64,000 nt of DNA from Epiperipatus broadwayi (GCA_028023455.1 JAQFVV010006473.1:918702-982701), one strand, 5' to 3'; positions 49,884 through 63,114 are shown, numbered from the stretch's first letter. The notes: generated by a model from the sequence alone, not told the origin. Made by a program: numbers and translations.

Positions 49884-50073
49884 TTGTAAATTATTTATTT
49901 ATGGGAATTCCATTATATAAATGAAGTTAAAACTACAACCAGGAACTTAAGTGCAGCAACGAATCAGGCCAATTTTGTCTTTCAGACTGGAAAACAAGGC
50001 TGATTGATTGCTACATTTTAATACACATTGGACATTTATATAATGGAATTACTATTTATTAAATAATTTACAT
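49884..50073. repeat. 190-bp element with ~38-bp terminal inverted repeats
   Basis: The left end TGTAAATTATTTATTTATGG..., continuing ATTCCATTATATAAATG, matches the inverse of the right end (CATTTATATAATGGAAT, ATTAAATAATTTACA) with few differences. The 100-bp centre is not repeated and is richer in G+C. MITE-like; the transposon family is unknown. Confidence 0.7.
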
Positions 50074-50121
50074 ATATTAAAAAAATTCTGGAATACATGT
50101 TTTCATAAAAATAAAATGGTA

Positions 50122-50152
50122 CTTTAGGATTATTCAACCGATGACATATTAC
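50122..50152 (+). repeat. Single terminal-repeat-like end related to the 51.4-kb MITE
   Basis: CTTTAGGATTATTCAACCGATGACATATTAC matches both ends of the element at 51358-51564 with few changes. With the right end at 51564 it could bound a 1.4-kb transposon. Confidence 0.55.
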
Positions 50153-50457
50153 ACTTACCGATTTTCCCTTCCGGTAGACATTGATGATTTTTGCATGACA
50201 ATGTTGTCATGGCAACCAAGTGACGGGGGTAATTAATCCATCCAAGAGTCAATTTTTTTGGACCCATGAGATTTAAAATTCGGAGAGAGGTTTGGGAAAT
50301 TTTTTGAAATGTCTATCTATTGTGATTTTGCTATCCATGGCGTCAGTGATTTTTTGAGCTCCGTTTTTGAGATTTATAACTTTTTGCTACTTCTACAGTG
50401 ATTTTTTCAATATTTCCATTTTTGAGATTTATAACTTTTTGCTACTTCTACTTTGAG

Positions 50458-50604
50458 ATGGCTGAACCTACCAGATTATGGAATTTGCTGAGTATGGAGG
50501 AAGAAGTGATCATCTTCTTACAAGACCATGTAGGCAGTCATATAAAGCTGATCATTTCACTGCAATTTTGGAACATATATCCCAATTCAGTCCACTGCAG
50601 TTAA
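50458..50604 (+). pseudogene. Short ORF, possible N-terminus of a DDE transposase
   Basis: 48 codons starting MAEPTRLWNLLSMEEEVIIF, then LQDHVG, and stopping at 50602. The Leu-Trp-x-Leu-Leu-Ser-x-Glu-Glu start followed by a phenylalanine-leucine-glutamine stretch recalls the first residues of ISXO2/Merlin-type transposases, but the zinc-ribbon cysteines that should follow are absent. A donor-like TTTGTAAGTAC lies just beyond the stop (50609-50619), and a strong acceptor TTTTTTTTCAG ends at 51265. Upstream, the segment GATTTATAACTTTTTGCTACTTCTAC occurs twice, about 57 bp apart. It lies between the terminal-repeat-like ends at 50122 and 51564, which fits a decayed DNA transposon. The family call is weak. 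Confidence 0.25.
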
Positions 50605-50734
50605 CATTATTTGTAAGTACTTTTCAATTTTGTTTCTATTAATCAATGATATTTCGATGTATATTATTTTATACAGAATATTTTTTTTATAATTAATTAT
50701 ATTATAATTAAATATAGACAATAAGTAATCCAAA

Positions 50735-51050
50735 TGCATGTAAAGGTAAGGTCACCATTAATGCCAGATTCGCATTAAATTGGGGTAAAGTGTTTTTTAT
50801 TTAGCTGTTTATTTTAAATGTACAATAAATTTTTGTTAATATTTCTACATTTCTCAAACTTACACTTAATTACGTTTTAATTTGTAAATAATTTTCAATA
50901 ATTTTTTTAAAACAAATTTGCAATATAAAATTATCAAATGCATGTAAAAGTACAGCATTTGATAAAACGTTTTCTCCAAGATCGCCATTTAAGCCAGATT
51001 TGGATTAAATTGGGTGAAGTGTATTTTATTTAACTGTTTATTTTAAATTA
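50735..51050. repeat. Two direct repeats inside the candidate transposon
   Basis: AATGCATGTAAA...GCCAGATT.G.ATTAAATTGGG..AAGTG.. TTATTTA.CTGTTTATTTTAAAT occurs at about 50732-50820 and again at 50937-51046. Confidence 0.7.
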
Positions 51051-51088
51051 CAAAAAAAATATATATATTTTTTTCACACACATTTTTA

Positions 51089-51255
51089 TTTTGTATGTAT
51101 ATATTTCGTGCATGCACATTTTTTTATATTTTGTATTTTACCTTATTTTGTATGTATATACAATTTCATGCATGTACATTTTTTTATTTTTTATTTTTTT
51201 TTATTTTGTATGTATATACTATTTTCATGCACATACATTTTTTTTATTTTATATT
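51089..51255. repeat. ~70-bp tandem repeat, three units
   Basis: Three blocks of TTTTGTATGTATATA, a TTTCATGCA-like core and CATTTTTTTTAT, with variable T-run lengths. The 62-90 codon frames through it are repeat artefacts. Confidence 0.85.
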
Positions 51256-51357
51256 TTTTTTTCAGGACCAACAACCATGGTAGTGCTCGTTATCTGCCCG
51301 ACTGTCCTTCACCGATCATCTCATTTCAAGAAGCCCTCTAAATCACGTGACCTGCAT

Positions 51358-51564
51358 CTTTAGTATTATCCAACTGATGATGTATTACCCTGAAGGCATA
51401 TCAGTCTAATCTGCGATTTTTAACGTACCGGGTCCATGCGATCTGCAGACAAATTTTAGCGATTGCATGTGTCTGCAAATCACTTGGAGATGTTATCTTA
51501 AAAATCACAAGATCAGACTGATATGCCTTCAGGGCAATATGTCATCAGTTGGATAATACTAAAG
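51358..51564. repeat. 207-bp MITE with ~60-bp terminal inverted repeats
   Basis: The left end CTTTAGTATTATCCAACTGATG, then TATTACCCTGAAGGCATATCAGTCT, is mirrored at the right by AGACTGATATGCCTTCAGGGCAATATGTCATCAGTTGGATAATACTAAAG with few mismatches (given here in parts of one arm). The centre holds a smaller palindrome around CTGCAGACA...TGTCTGCAA. It has no coding capacity and is a non-autonomous DNA transposon, possibly a derivative of the 50122-51564 element. Confidence 0.82.
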
Positions 51565-52993
51565 AACCAATAAAATAAACTGAAAAGTATGTTTGTTTGA
51601 TCTGGGCTTAAATCTATTTAAAAACTTGGATTTGAAGTAAAAGAAAATCTTGTATTTTAATAACCCCAACAATAATAGAGCTATTATAGATTTGTGAATA
51701 AAACTTGTTTAGCCTCAGGCAGATTGCCAATTAGTGGAATTGATAGTTTCCTGGCAATAGCAAAAAAAAACCAAAACAACAAAAACTAGTTATCTCTTTG
51801 CATAGATATAATCTTCTTATGTCTACTCTTTATAATAATAATTTATGAAAATATTTAATTTTATATATATACACACAATAAAAATGGAAATAAGTAAATA
51901 TTTATAAACAGTCAATACTCACAATCAAGGTTCAAGCAGCTATCCCTGTTTATTCTCAATGTTGCATCTCCTAATAGAAATTAATGCTAACATCACTCTA
52001 TTCTTAGAGTACTCTGACCAAGCAATTACACATAATGTTAATGAACTTCAGGAAACATCAATTCAATTATGTTAAACAATCCATGTTATTTTTACATTGG
52101 TTATTACTGAGTTCATGATTTCTAAATGTTATATCATGATAAATAAGCTATACCAACAGGCTGTAGGCCCTGCTCTGAAGTATTTTCCTTTCAAACTCAT
52201 ATTATTATTTTATATACAATATAGCATGATAGTCCCCCTCACCTTTGGTCTTCTAATGTTGGCCAAAGAGTTACATAAGCAAATTTCCCCTACTGAGTCC
52301 ACCCACCAAACCCACCAACAATTAATCAACTTTACACAAACTTACCATCATTTTGGCAAACAATAGCAATCAAGAAAAAATGAAAAATTGCCTGACCCAA
52401 CAGTACATGTGGCCAAGAATATTATGTGGGCATTGAGTCAGCCATCCTCATCAAAGGTCTTGATGACACTTCAAATTGACAGAGGTGTCTTACTATACAT
52501 AATATGATCCATCCTATATACCTTCACTTTAAAAATATATCAGAACCATGATATATTAACTCCATCAATACACATTATTGGATCATTGGAGACTATTATG
52601 CTTTTCCAAATCAGCCAATTTGCCATAAAACTTGCGACTATTGAAAATTCTTGTCATCCTTGACTTCATAAAATTCCTGCATTCATCCTGCATCATTTTA
52701 GTTAATTCATTATGCTGTATATTTTTGATCTGGTCAATTTTTTATCTCAGAGAATGTATAGTATAAAAGGTTTTTATCCAAATGCCATATTGTCTTTAGT
52801 TAAAAAAAACCTAAGGTTACATCTGATTTAACCAATCTTTGCCTATTTTCTTGGGCCTACTAACCATTACAATACATTGAAAAACTAAGCAGTGAACATA
52901 TTGAGTCCATATTCTCTCATTATTATCATATCTACAGTTTACTATAAATGGCTCCTTCAGTAGCAAAACAGCATTTATATTTTTCACAATTTT
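51565..52993. other. AT-rich stretch, probably including the decayed upstream part of a LINE
   Basis: The part from about 52,100 becomes richer in C and coding-like on the plus strand (proline- and threonine-rich frames at 52230-52370), which would suit the region before the reverse transcriptase fragment that follows. No motif is clear enough to annotate on its own. Confidence 0.35.
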
Positions 52994-53560
52994 ATGCCCA
53001 GTCTAAGAAATAAAAAAAACACACATCTCATTGTATCCCAGCTTAACCTACAAGCAACTTTTGATTTGGCCTCAATTAATCTACTTATTCAAATGCTTAC
53101 TAACACCACAGTCCTGTCTACTCTGTTATACCTAATCACAAACATCTTTCTGAATCATGAGTTGCATACACTCTTAATGGTAGAAAGTCTGTAACCTTCA
53201 ATCCCATGCAATCAATCTCACAAGGGTTGGGTCTAAGCTTATTACTTTTTATACTTTACATAAATTTTGCTTTTACAAAAAATACAGAATAAAATTATTA
53301 AAATCCAAATTCCACACACTCAGCAACACATTCCCTGCATATCCTACATGGTTGGCAACACTGTCTTCCTGAGATCTCAGAAACAACTCCTACATATCAA
53401 ACACTTATTAATGACTACATAGTAGACTACAAATTATACTTTAATCCCAAAAAATTGCTGCAAGGACTCTACTCACAAAAAATTATGTTCCCATTCCAAC
53501 CGTATTTGTTAAAAACAGAAATTAACATTATTTGCGATGTGATTCCTCCCATATTTTTAT
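52994..53560 (+). pseudogene. Non-LTR reverse transcriptase relic (jockey/CR1-like)
   Basis: Frames on the plus strand, broken by stops and shifts, contain in order: NTHLIVSQLN and ATFDLASINLLI (finger/palm region); LLYLITNIFLNHELHTLL, like the L-x-x-FLxNRxxxV block; NPMQSISQGLGLS followed by LLLFILYIN, the QG-x-x-LS-x-LLF-x-x-YIN motif; and SYMVGNTVFL where the catalytic Y-x-DD box belongs, its aspartates lost. The order and spacing identify a reverse transcriptase palm of the CR1/jockey type. It is dead and old; the ends are not defined. Confidence 0.6.
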
Positions 53561-53996
53561 ATTTTGTAATATAAAATTGGTATTTTAAAAGTTATGATTA
53601 AATTTACACAAGTTATGATAAAATTTTTAATGTTTATAATTAGTATTTTATATTTTTCATGGTATTAGGATAAAGTTAACATTATATGAACATGTGAGTG
53701 ACAGGCCTAGAGAGTGCAGTTTACTAGTGTAGTCAAGTATGGATTTTTTATATTTAGGTATTTATGGGGCAGGAAAGATGTGGACCACTGCTTCCTACAC
53801 TTGCTCTAAATGCTAGTTTAGTAATGGATAAAATAAGATGAATGGCATTTTGAAAATCTGAAATATACTTTATTAAATAAATATATATTAATATACACTG
53901 CATCAAATAATATTTAATATCACCAAAAAAAAAACACCTAACTTCCATCTGTGAATAAATTTAATGCAATGTGATAACCCTCTATGCCCAATCCCT
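53561..53996. other. AT-rich stretch
   Basis: No features apart from short A runs. The minus frame at 53754-53948 has no motif. Confidence 0.5.
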
Positions 53997-54036
53997 AATA
54001 TAAACTGAGCACTGATTATATATATCTGGGTGTGGT

Positions 54037-54092
54037 GATCTGGACTATCTGATGATTACTGGTTCATCACAAAATACACATATAAGAAGATC
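54037..54092 (+). ncRNA. Degenerate hammerhead (first unit)
   Basis: CTGATGA at 54049-54055 is present, but stem II (TTACTG against CATCAC) has lost most pairs, G12 is A, and the stem I base pairs next to the core are broken. The outer GATC/GATC pairing remains. Predicted inactive. Confidence 0.5.
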
Positions 54093-54441
54093 ATTTATCT
54101 TTTCACATGTATGTGGCCATGTGTATTGGATATTTATGATAGAATGGATAGAAGAAGGGTGAATGAAAGTATGTGTTCAAATTAGTCTTTATTTAAATAT
54201 TACAGATTCAGCCTAAATTCTTATCATCCCTTTTCTGTGTATTTAAATAGACATATTAAAGTGCTACATATGAGGGGTCAGATTGGCTTAAAGTCAAAAT
54301 GGGTATGACAATAGTATTGGCAGCAACAAGGGCTTTGAAGATTCCATAGTCAGATTTTCAATAATGGGCAGAGAAAAATCAAGCTTGTCCATTAAAGTTT
54401 GAAGTTTGCTATCTTAATATAAATTATATGTGTGGAAGATG

Positions 54442-54500
54442 ATGATCTAGACCAACTGATGAGTGCTGGTTCAGCATGAAATATATATATTGGTGATCAT
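54442..54500 (+). ncRNA. Type I hammerhead ribozyme with full core (second unit)
   Basis: Stem I outer helix ATGATC/GATCAT (54442-54447 with 54495-54500), internal loop TAGA against T, and inner helix CCAA/TTGG (54452-54455 with 54490-54493). Core CTGATGA at 54456-54462. Stem II GTGCTG/CAGCAT (54463-54468 with 54472-54477, one G-U) with loop GTT. Core GAA at 54478-54480. Stem III is two or three A-U pairs (from 54481) with a minimal loop. The cleavage nucleotide is A17 at 54489. A very short stem III and a stem I interrupted by an internal loop are normal for the type I hammerheads of metazoan repeats, which often act as dimers. Confidence 0.75.
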
Positions 54501-54916
54501 TTATCTTTGTCACATTATGTGGTCATGTGTATCAGTTATTTAAGATAGAGTGAACAGCTGAAGGATGATTGAAAGTGTGTGTTTAAATTCCCTTAAATTA
54601 CCTCTAAGATTCAGTATATTTCAATATACTTGTATTTAAATATTACAGATTCAGCCTGAATTATTCCCATCCCTCATTTTTGCATTTAAATTGACATATT
54701 AAAGTCTTGCATATGAGGGGTCAAATTGAGTTATAATCCACATGGACATGATATCAATATTGGTTTCAACAAGAGCTTTGAATTTTTCATCATCAGATTT
54801 TCAATAATATGAATGACTGAAAAGTTGGAAGGTGGATGAGTGAAGTCTGTCCATTAAGGTTTGAAGATTTGTTATCTTAATATTAACTGAGCACTGGTTA
54901 TACATATATGTGGGAG

Positions 54917-54970
54917 ATGATCTAACTGATGAGTGCTGGTTCAGCACAAAATATGCATATTGGAAATCAT
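54917..54970 (+). ncRNA. Hammerhead with mutated G12 (third unit)
   Basis: CTGATGA at 54926-54932, a perfect stem II GTGCTG/CAGCAC, inner stem I CTAA/TTGG (with T-G in place of C-G) and outer ATGAT/ATCAT are all kept. The core GAA is AAA (54948-54950), and G12 is needed for catalysis, so it is probably inactive. The helices fit the same fold as the middle unit. Confidence 0.65.
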
Positions 54971-55095
54971 TTATCTTTTTCACATGCATGTGGTCATATG
55001 TATTGATTATTTAAGATAGAGTGGGTAGCTGAAGGGTGTTTGAAAGTCTTTGTTTAAATCCCCGTTAATTAAATGTAACAAATGAAGCTGAATAC

Positions 55096-56710
55096 TTTTA
55101 GATTACATTTATGACTTTAATGCTGCTATAGAGAGAGTTTTGCATTGAATTTAGTAATAGTTAAAAATTAGAGATTTAGCTTTCTGATGATATACATACT
55201 TTCTTGCATTTATATGACTTGGGGCTGCATATTATATGATAGTATTATGTTAGAAAAAAATTGTTCTTTTGTTTAAAAACAAGTATCTTTATCTGTTTAT
55301 AAAAAAAATTGTATTTTAAAAATGGAATGGCACTTTAATAAAAAAAATGGATTTAAAAGGAAATAACTCTATTCAGGCAGACTGCTATTAACTCTGCTAG
55401 TAAAGAACTTAACCCCTCCCCATCCCCTAAAAAAAAAGGCAGAAAATTTTTACTTTGAAACAAAAATAATAATTTTTATAAAAAAATACCGAGTTAGAGA
55501 ATGTTAAAATTTCCACTCAATATTTATAAATCAATGCATGATTTTTTTTTACTTATATATCTATATAAGATTTTTAAAAATTATTCCAGAGCTTTCTGTT
55601 CACATATTATAAGAATTAGCTGCAATCCAATCCTTACAAAATTGTATACTTAAAAAATATAAAAAAGTGAAAGAAAGTTGTTGATTGCCTTGAATACTAA
55701 GTAAATGATTTATCACTCTTTGTGTGTCAACAGTTATAAAAATATATACATATATTTTGTAAAAAGTTTAATATAACAATTTGATGTGTGATTCCCTTTT
55801 TTTCTTTTTTTTAAGTAAATAATATTTCTAATTTTCGTTTGTTCTTATTTTGATTCAAAGTTGATATTTTGTTTACATTTTACAATGTAAATACAATACA
55901 ATACAGTAATTAAAGGATAATGAAATTGTAGCCTAAATTGTTAAAGAATCATTTGATTATAATACTAATTATATGATGTGTGCTTGTAAATAGGTTATAT
56001 AATGGTGGAGATATGCTTTATTTTGTTTAAGATTATTTATTTAAAATTATCTATTTCTTTTTATTTTAATGTAAAATACAAATATTTGAATCTTTACTTT
56101 GGATTTGAAACATTCTAAAAAGTTGTCAGCTAGAATGTGTACATATCTTTATTCATAACAATAAGCAAACTATTGCAAGACACACAAGATCATGAATATT
56201 CAAAAAGCATTATGGAAATGCTGACACCCTAAGAAAGGTTATAGAGAAGTATAGAAATATATAAACAATTTTTAAGGTTTCTTAGCTTTCTGTGTGAAAA
56301 ATTCATTTACTAATGTTCCATACTGTTAAATTTATAAAGAAAGAAAGTTCATGATGATGTATGAACAAATTGCAAAGAAGAGACATTAAAGAGTTAAGTT
56401 CTCTGGAGATTCTCAAACCTATTGTTCATTACTTCATTTCAACAAAATTTTTATTAACAATAAATAGTGATTACATACTAATAAAAGATAGATAAATGAA
56501 TAAATTGTACAATAATATGATTGTATAATGTTCTATTTGTTATCTGGCTAGATTTTGTTATGAGAGCACGATTGTTATACTCTTAGGTGGTTAGGTATAG
56601 TGATGAGATTCTAAGAACTTGATTAATGGAATAAGCATTTTTTATATAAACATGAATATTTTCTTTTAGAATTTCCTATTCTATAATGCTGGGTAGGTGG
56701 GAGTTGATAA
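55096..56710. other. AT-rich stretch without recognised features
   Basis: No motif or boundary is visible; some A- and T-runs. Confidence 0.5.
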
Positions 56711-58235
56711 TCAGGAAAAGGAAAGAGCAGTTAAAGACCAGGTGTCATCAAAGACTTTACTGGAGGCCAGGAGCTGGTCACATTTCTTGATTTTTTTGAG
56801 CGTTTGATAAAACAATGGTATGATTTGTGGTGGGGGTAATTCCATGAGAGTTTTGCATCTCACTATCCATATGGAATAAAGGACAAAGGTAGAAAGCCTT
56901 ATTATTGAAAAAAAACCCATTATGAATGGCATTTTCAAGTGAGAAAATCATATCAGGTCTTATGCTGGAATTGATTATAATTATATCTTTCAGTGTTTTA
57001 AGTCTTGGGCACCGGTGTATACTATGGTCTATGGTTTCATCTTCACGAGCACACAGACCACATATAGGGTCAATGCTGGTAAAACCTCTTCGGTGATAAA
57101 GGAACCAATTCATGGGAAGCACATTAAGATTTATTTTAATGATGAAGTCAAGGAATTTGGGTTCCAGACTCCATCTTTTAAAGTGTGAAATGAGTCTTTG
57201 GTTGGTTACTTTTAGGCTGGTTTTTATGGGTTGTTGATTATAGTTGATTATATTGTATGCTTCCCATAAGGTGATTTTTTTTGTTAAGGTTAAAGGGCAT
57301 TATTGGGTTATAAAGTTGTAGGTGGTCTATTAGGGAGGCTATCCATGAACTGGCAGAGGGTGGAGGACAATCTGTCGGTGTAGTTTTTTTTAATAATGTT
57401 GGAGTATCCACAGGAGAGGATCAGATTATGTAGAGTGTTGTGGGTTTTCTGTAAGATTATTGCTTGTATTGAGTGGAATGACAGTCCATTGAACCTGCAT
57501 GGTCGTTGGATGCCTCGCAAGCTAATAGCAACTGTCCTTCCTCTCCAAAGAAGTTTGGTACATAATTGGTTGATTTTATTTTGAAACTGTTTAGACATTT
57601 TTACGAATGGAAGGTAATATGAGATTTTTGGCATTATGATCATGTTGAGGAGGCCAACCTTGGCCTTTCCATATAATGAAAGGTATACTCTAGAGAGTGA
57701 CATGGTGATGGCTTCAGTTAAATGGAGGATTGCATCTTGAATCTCTCTTGCCATTGCAGTTGGTGTTTTGAAGATTGGGAAACCTAGGTATCTTTGGGGT
57801 TTTGCAGAAAAGGGAGAGTTAATTTGTTTACCAGACATAATCTTCCAGATGGAAGATTTGTTAAAGTTTATTTGTAGGCCAAGTTTTGCTGTATTTCTGT
57901 TTAAGATGTTCATGAGATGGGGAAGGTATTTAATGGTGGGAAGAACAACCATGATGTCATCTATATATGCAAATACATTGACGTTTTTATTGAGAGAGGG
58001 AAGGAAAATTCCAGGGAGGTTTTTTTTTATATCCATCAGAAGAGGGTTGATGTATGCTGTGAAGAAAAGGGCACTGAGTGGAGATCCTTGAGGGATCGAC
58101 TTGTATGGCTTTATTGTTCATTACTTGCCAATCCTTTAAGCTTAAAAGATCATTAAAATGTATTATTGAGGGGAGGAAATATATTAAAGACAACAATCTA
58201 TCTGAATTCCTGGAATAAAGATATTCATACCACAA
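56711..58235 (-). pseudogene. 3' half of a LINE: reverse transcriptase (YIDD) and C-terminal zinc knuckle
   Basis: Minus-strand frames, in order: LIYFLPSIIHFNDLLSLKDW (about 58200-58130); after a frameshift, KSIPQGSPLSALFFTAYIN (58110-58050); then a 242-codon open frame (57308-58036) with NVFAYIDDIMVVLPT, the catalytic Y-x-DD box, followed by GLQINFNKS and RYLGFPIF. A further shift near 57280-57310 leads to a frame with SHFKRWSLEPKFLDFIIKIN and CGLCAREDETIDHSIHRCP, a CX2C-x8-H-x4-C zinc knuckle near 57060-57010. Such a knuckle after the thumb region is seen in several non-LTR clades. The order RT then CCHC, with a YIDD box, sets it apart from the RTE copies in this window. The 5' half is absent, the usual 5' truncation. 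I cannot place the clade. Confidence 0.8.
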
Positions 58236-59579
58236 AATAATTTAAACATTTCCAAGATCTGCTAAGCTGATGTGAAATATTTACCCTAGCCAGAAAAAAA
58301 TATAAAAAAAATAGAGTGCTTGAATAACAAAATATTCAAATTTTTAACTGTTTATTGTTTAAGACAATGATTCTCTCAGAAGTCTTCAAGATATCCATGT
58401 CATTATTGAAGTCATCATGGGATCAAAATTTAAATATAGCATTTAGAAGTTTTTATTTTAATTACATAGAACTTTAATAAAAAGAAAAATGATATTAAAG
58501 AGAAAGGTCAAAATATATTTTTAATTATTTGGTAAAGTCTATCTCAGTCATCAAACCATTATTATTTTATAGCAAACTTATGATAATTTAATTTGTCATT
58601 GAGAATATGCCTTCAAAGGTAAATGACTTTTGCAGTAGTAATATTATATAAGAATGGTAAATGGAGATTTCTCTAGATTTAGGTAAAGATGTTCACATAT
58701 ATTTTGAAAGCAGTGGCTATGTGTCAGTTGCATTAGATATTACACATTTGTTTGATCCATTTATGATATAGAAATATTTAAAAAAAATTCTTTTTATATT
58801 CTAATATGTTTAGCCACTTTGTGAAGGGGAGGTTATTAATTTGAGGGTTACTAGAATAATTCATCTTGAAGACATATTTATATTATCTCAACTTATTTAA
58901 GATTTCATAAAAAAAGAAAGAAAATGTGTGAAATAAAATGTTAGTTTGTTTTGTCCAGTAATATGGATTGTCTTTGCTGATGAGTTAAAATCAAAGTAAT
59001 ATTTCTTATTTATGTGTGTTATTCTGAATTACTCATATTTACATTTTGCTTTATAGTAAAATAAAATAATAGAAGTGATTGTTAAAAAGATGATATATTT
59101 TTATTATTTTCATTTTCTTGCTAATGTAAATAGAATATAAATTTATTTATTGATTAAAAATTAACTTCTCACTTATCAAAAGAATCTTGGGTCACCAATT
59201 ATAATAGCTACTTCATAAACTTACCTGAGATACTCAAAATAATATTTAATAGACTTTAATCCTAAATTTAAATATCTTTTATTCCAACAATAAGAAGAGA
59301 TTAGTTCACCAGAAGCATTAGTAATTTGGATTTAATAAAATGTTCCTTTTGATACTTAATTACATTTATCTAATATTTAAGTCTCATTAATTTACATAAT
59401 AGTGTTTTATATTTAAAGTTCAGTTATAAAATAATGCCTATTATACATTTATATTTTTTAAACTTCTATTAATTTGTAGGCCTTAATTAAATGATTTCAA
59501 CTCTTATCTTTCATACCATTACTATTTTAGTTTGGCTAAATTTGTGGGGCATAATTAAGCTGACTCCCTTTCATATAGT

Positions 59580-59583
<4 letters not shown>
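58236..59583. other. AT-rich stretch without recognised features
   Basis: No gene, RNA or repeat boundary is seen. Confidence 0.5.

Positions 59584-59646
<63 letters not shown>
59584..59646. repeat. Two (TA)n tracts around TGAAATATAA
   Basis: TA runs at about 59584-59611 and 59621-59646. Confidence 0.9.
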
Positions 59647-59775
59647 TTGATTTTCAAAAGTATGGATGGCTGAAGAGCTGGAGAGTGGAGAGAAATGAAG
59701 CCTATTCATTAAAGTTTGTAGATTTACCATTTTAATATAAGCCAAGCAAAGATTATATATGTGTGGGAGTTATAT
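59647..59775 (+). repeat. Diverged fragment of the 54-kb hammerhead repeat
   Basis: GATTTTCAAAAGTATGGATGGCTGAAGAGCTGGA, then ATTCATTAAAGTTTGTAGATTTACCATTTTAATATAAGCCAAG (given in parts), aligns with 54813-54905. It breaks off just before the place where the hammerhead would start. Confidence 0.65.
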
Positions 59776-59785
59776 ATACATATAT

Positions 59786-60750
59786 AACTATAATGTCGTG
59801 AAAATTTTACCAAATCTATTTTAAATAAATTGAACTGCTCTCTAGCTGCCAAGTTTTTACAATAAGAGAGTGGACCACCTCTTAATGTATTTTAGATCTT
59901 TTTATGTACAGCTATCTAAAAGAATAACAGCTAGAGTGCCAATTTAAATCAGTCTTTGTATGTTTTAATGTAAATTGATCTGTAAATAACTGATATTAAA
60001 TCTATATAGTGGAGATCTTTCACTCACTTCCAAAACTCTATAATAAATTAACACATGTTATATACGTAATGATAAATAATATTTTTATTAATGAAAAACT
60101 ATAATGCCTGGCTGTTCTTCTTCTGGATAGCTGTACATAAAAAGATCTAAAATACATTAAGAGGTGGTCCACTCTCTTATTGTAAAAGTTATTGAACTTG
60201 GCAGCTGGAGGGCAGTTCAATTTATTTAAAATAGATTTGGTAAATTTTTCACATGACATTATAGTTATTCATTATTAAAAATATTATTTATCATTACGTA
60301 TATAACATGTGTTAATTTATTATAGAGTTGGAGAAGTGAGTGAAAAATCTCCACTCTATAGATTTAACATCAGTTATTTACTTTCAAAAAATATATTTTA
60401 TTCAATTATAGAGTAAGGTACATAATTGTGTATACAGGTAATAGTTAGAGCTGCTGTTAACAAGCATTGTTTGCAATGGATTTACAGGAATACAGTTCAA
60501 ATAGGATGGCTAGGAGGTAGGTCATACCATCCCTGTCATCACAGCAATAGGGGGAGAATCCGTCCTGACAAGGTCAGAGGCATTGTCCATAGAATGAAAC
60601 GGAATGTCTTGAAACTTATTTTCATTAAAAGATACAAAGACTGATTTAAATTGGCACTCTGGCTGGTATTCTTCTGGATAGCTGTACATAAAAAGATCTA
60701 AAATATATTAAGAGGTGGTCCACTCTCTTATTGTAAAAGTTATGGTTGGG
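59786..60750. repeat. Composite foldback array (nested inverted repeats)
   Basis: Segment A (59786 to about 59957; core AAGAGAGTGGACCACCTCTT) recurs inverted at about 60105-60270, and a shorter inverted copy lies at 60633-60745. Segment B (about 59977-60106; core AACACATGTTATATACGTAATG) recurs inverted at about 60257-60381. A and B are thus each followed by their own inverse, so the region can fold into large hairpins. A 230-bp unique piece (60400-60632), richer in G+C, separates the last copy. No transposase is seen. Confidence 0.75.
60426..60644 (+). other. Unassigned open frame within the foldback array
   Basis: A 72-codon plus frame in a segment clearly richer in G+C than its surroundings, with a basic stretch GRIRPDKVRGIVHRMKRN. 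I do not recognise it. It could be a remnant of a transposon protein carried inside the foldback element, or chance. Confidence 0.2.

Positions 60751-63114
<2,364 letters not shown>

Larger units (their letters stand above)
53997..55095 (+). repeat. ~407-470-bp tandem repeat carrying hammerhead motifs (about 2.5 units)
   Basis: Successive units share ACTGAGCACTG-ATTATA, the hammerhead region, TCATTTATCTTT..CACAT, GTGGTCATGTGTAT, a GATAGA block, a TGAAAGT..GTGTTTAAAT block, ATTACAGATTCAGCCTGAATT, ATGAGGGGTCA.ATTG and CAGATTTTCAATAAT. CTGATGA boxes sit at 54049, 54456 and 54926. Only the middle one keeps a complete ribozyme core. Part of a further diverged unit lies at 59647-59775. Confidence 0.88.

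Noticed and set aside
51358-51400. CCAACTGATGATG in the MITE end, similar to a hammerhead start
   Set aside because: No stem II, and the position after GAA is G, not A; the string is part of the terminal inverted repeat.
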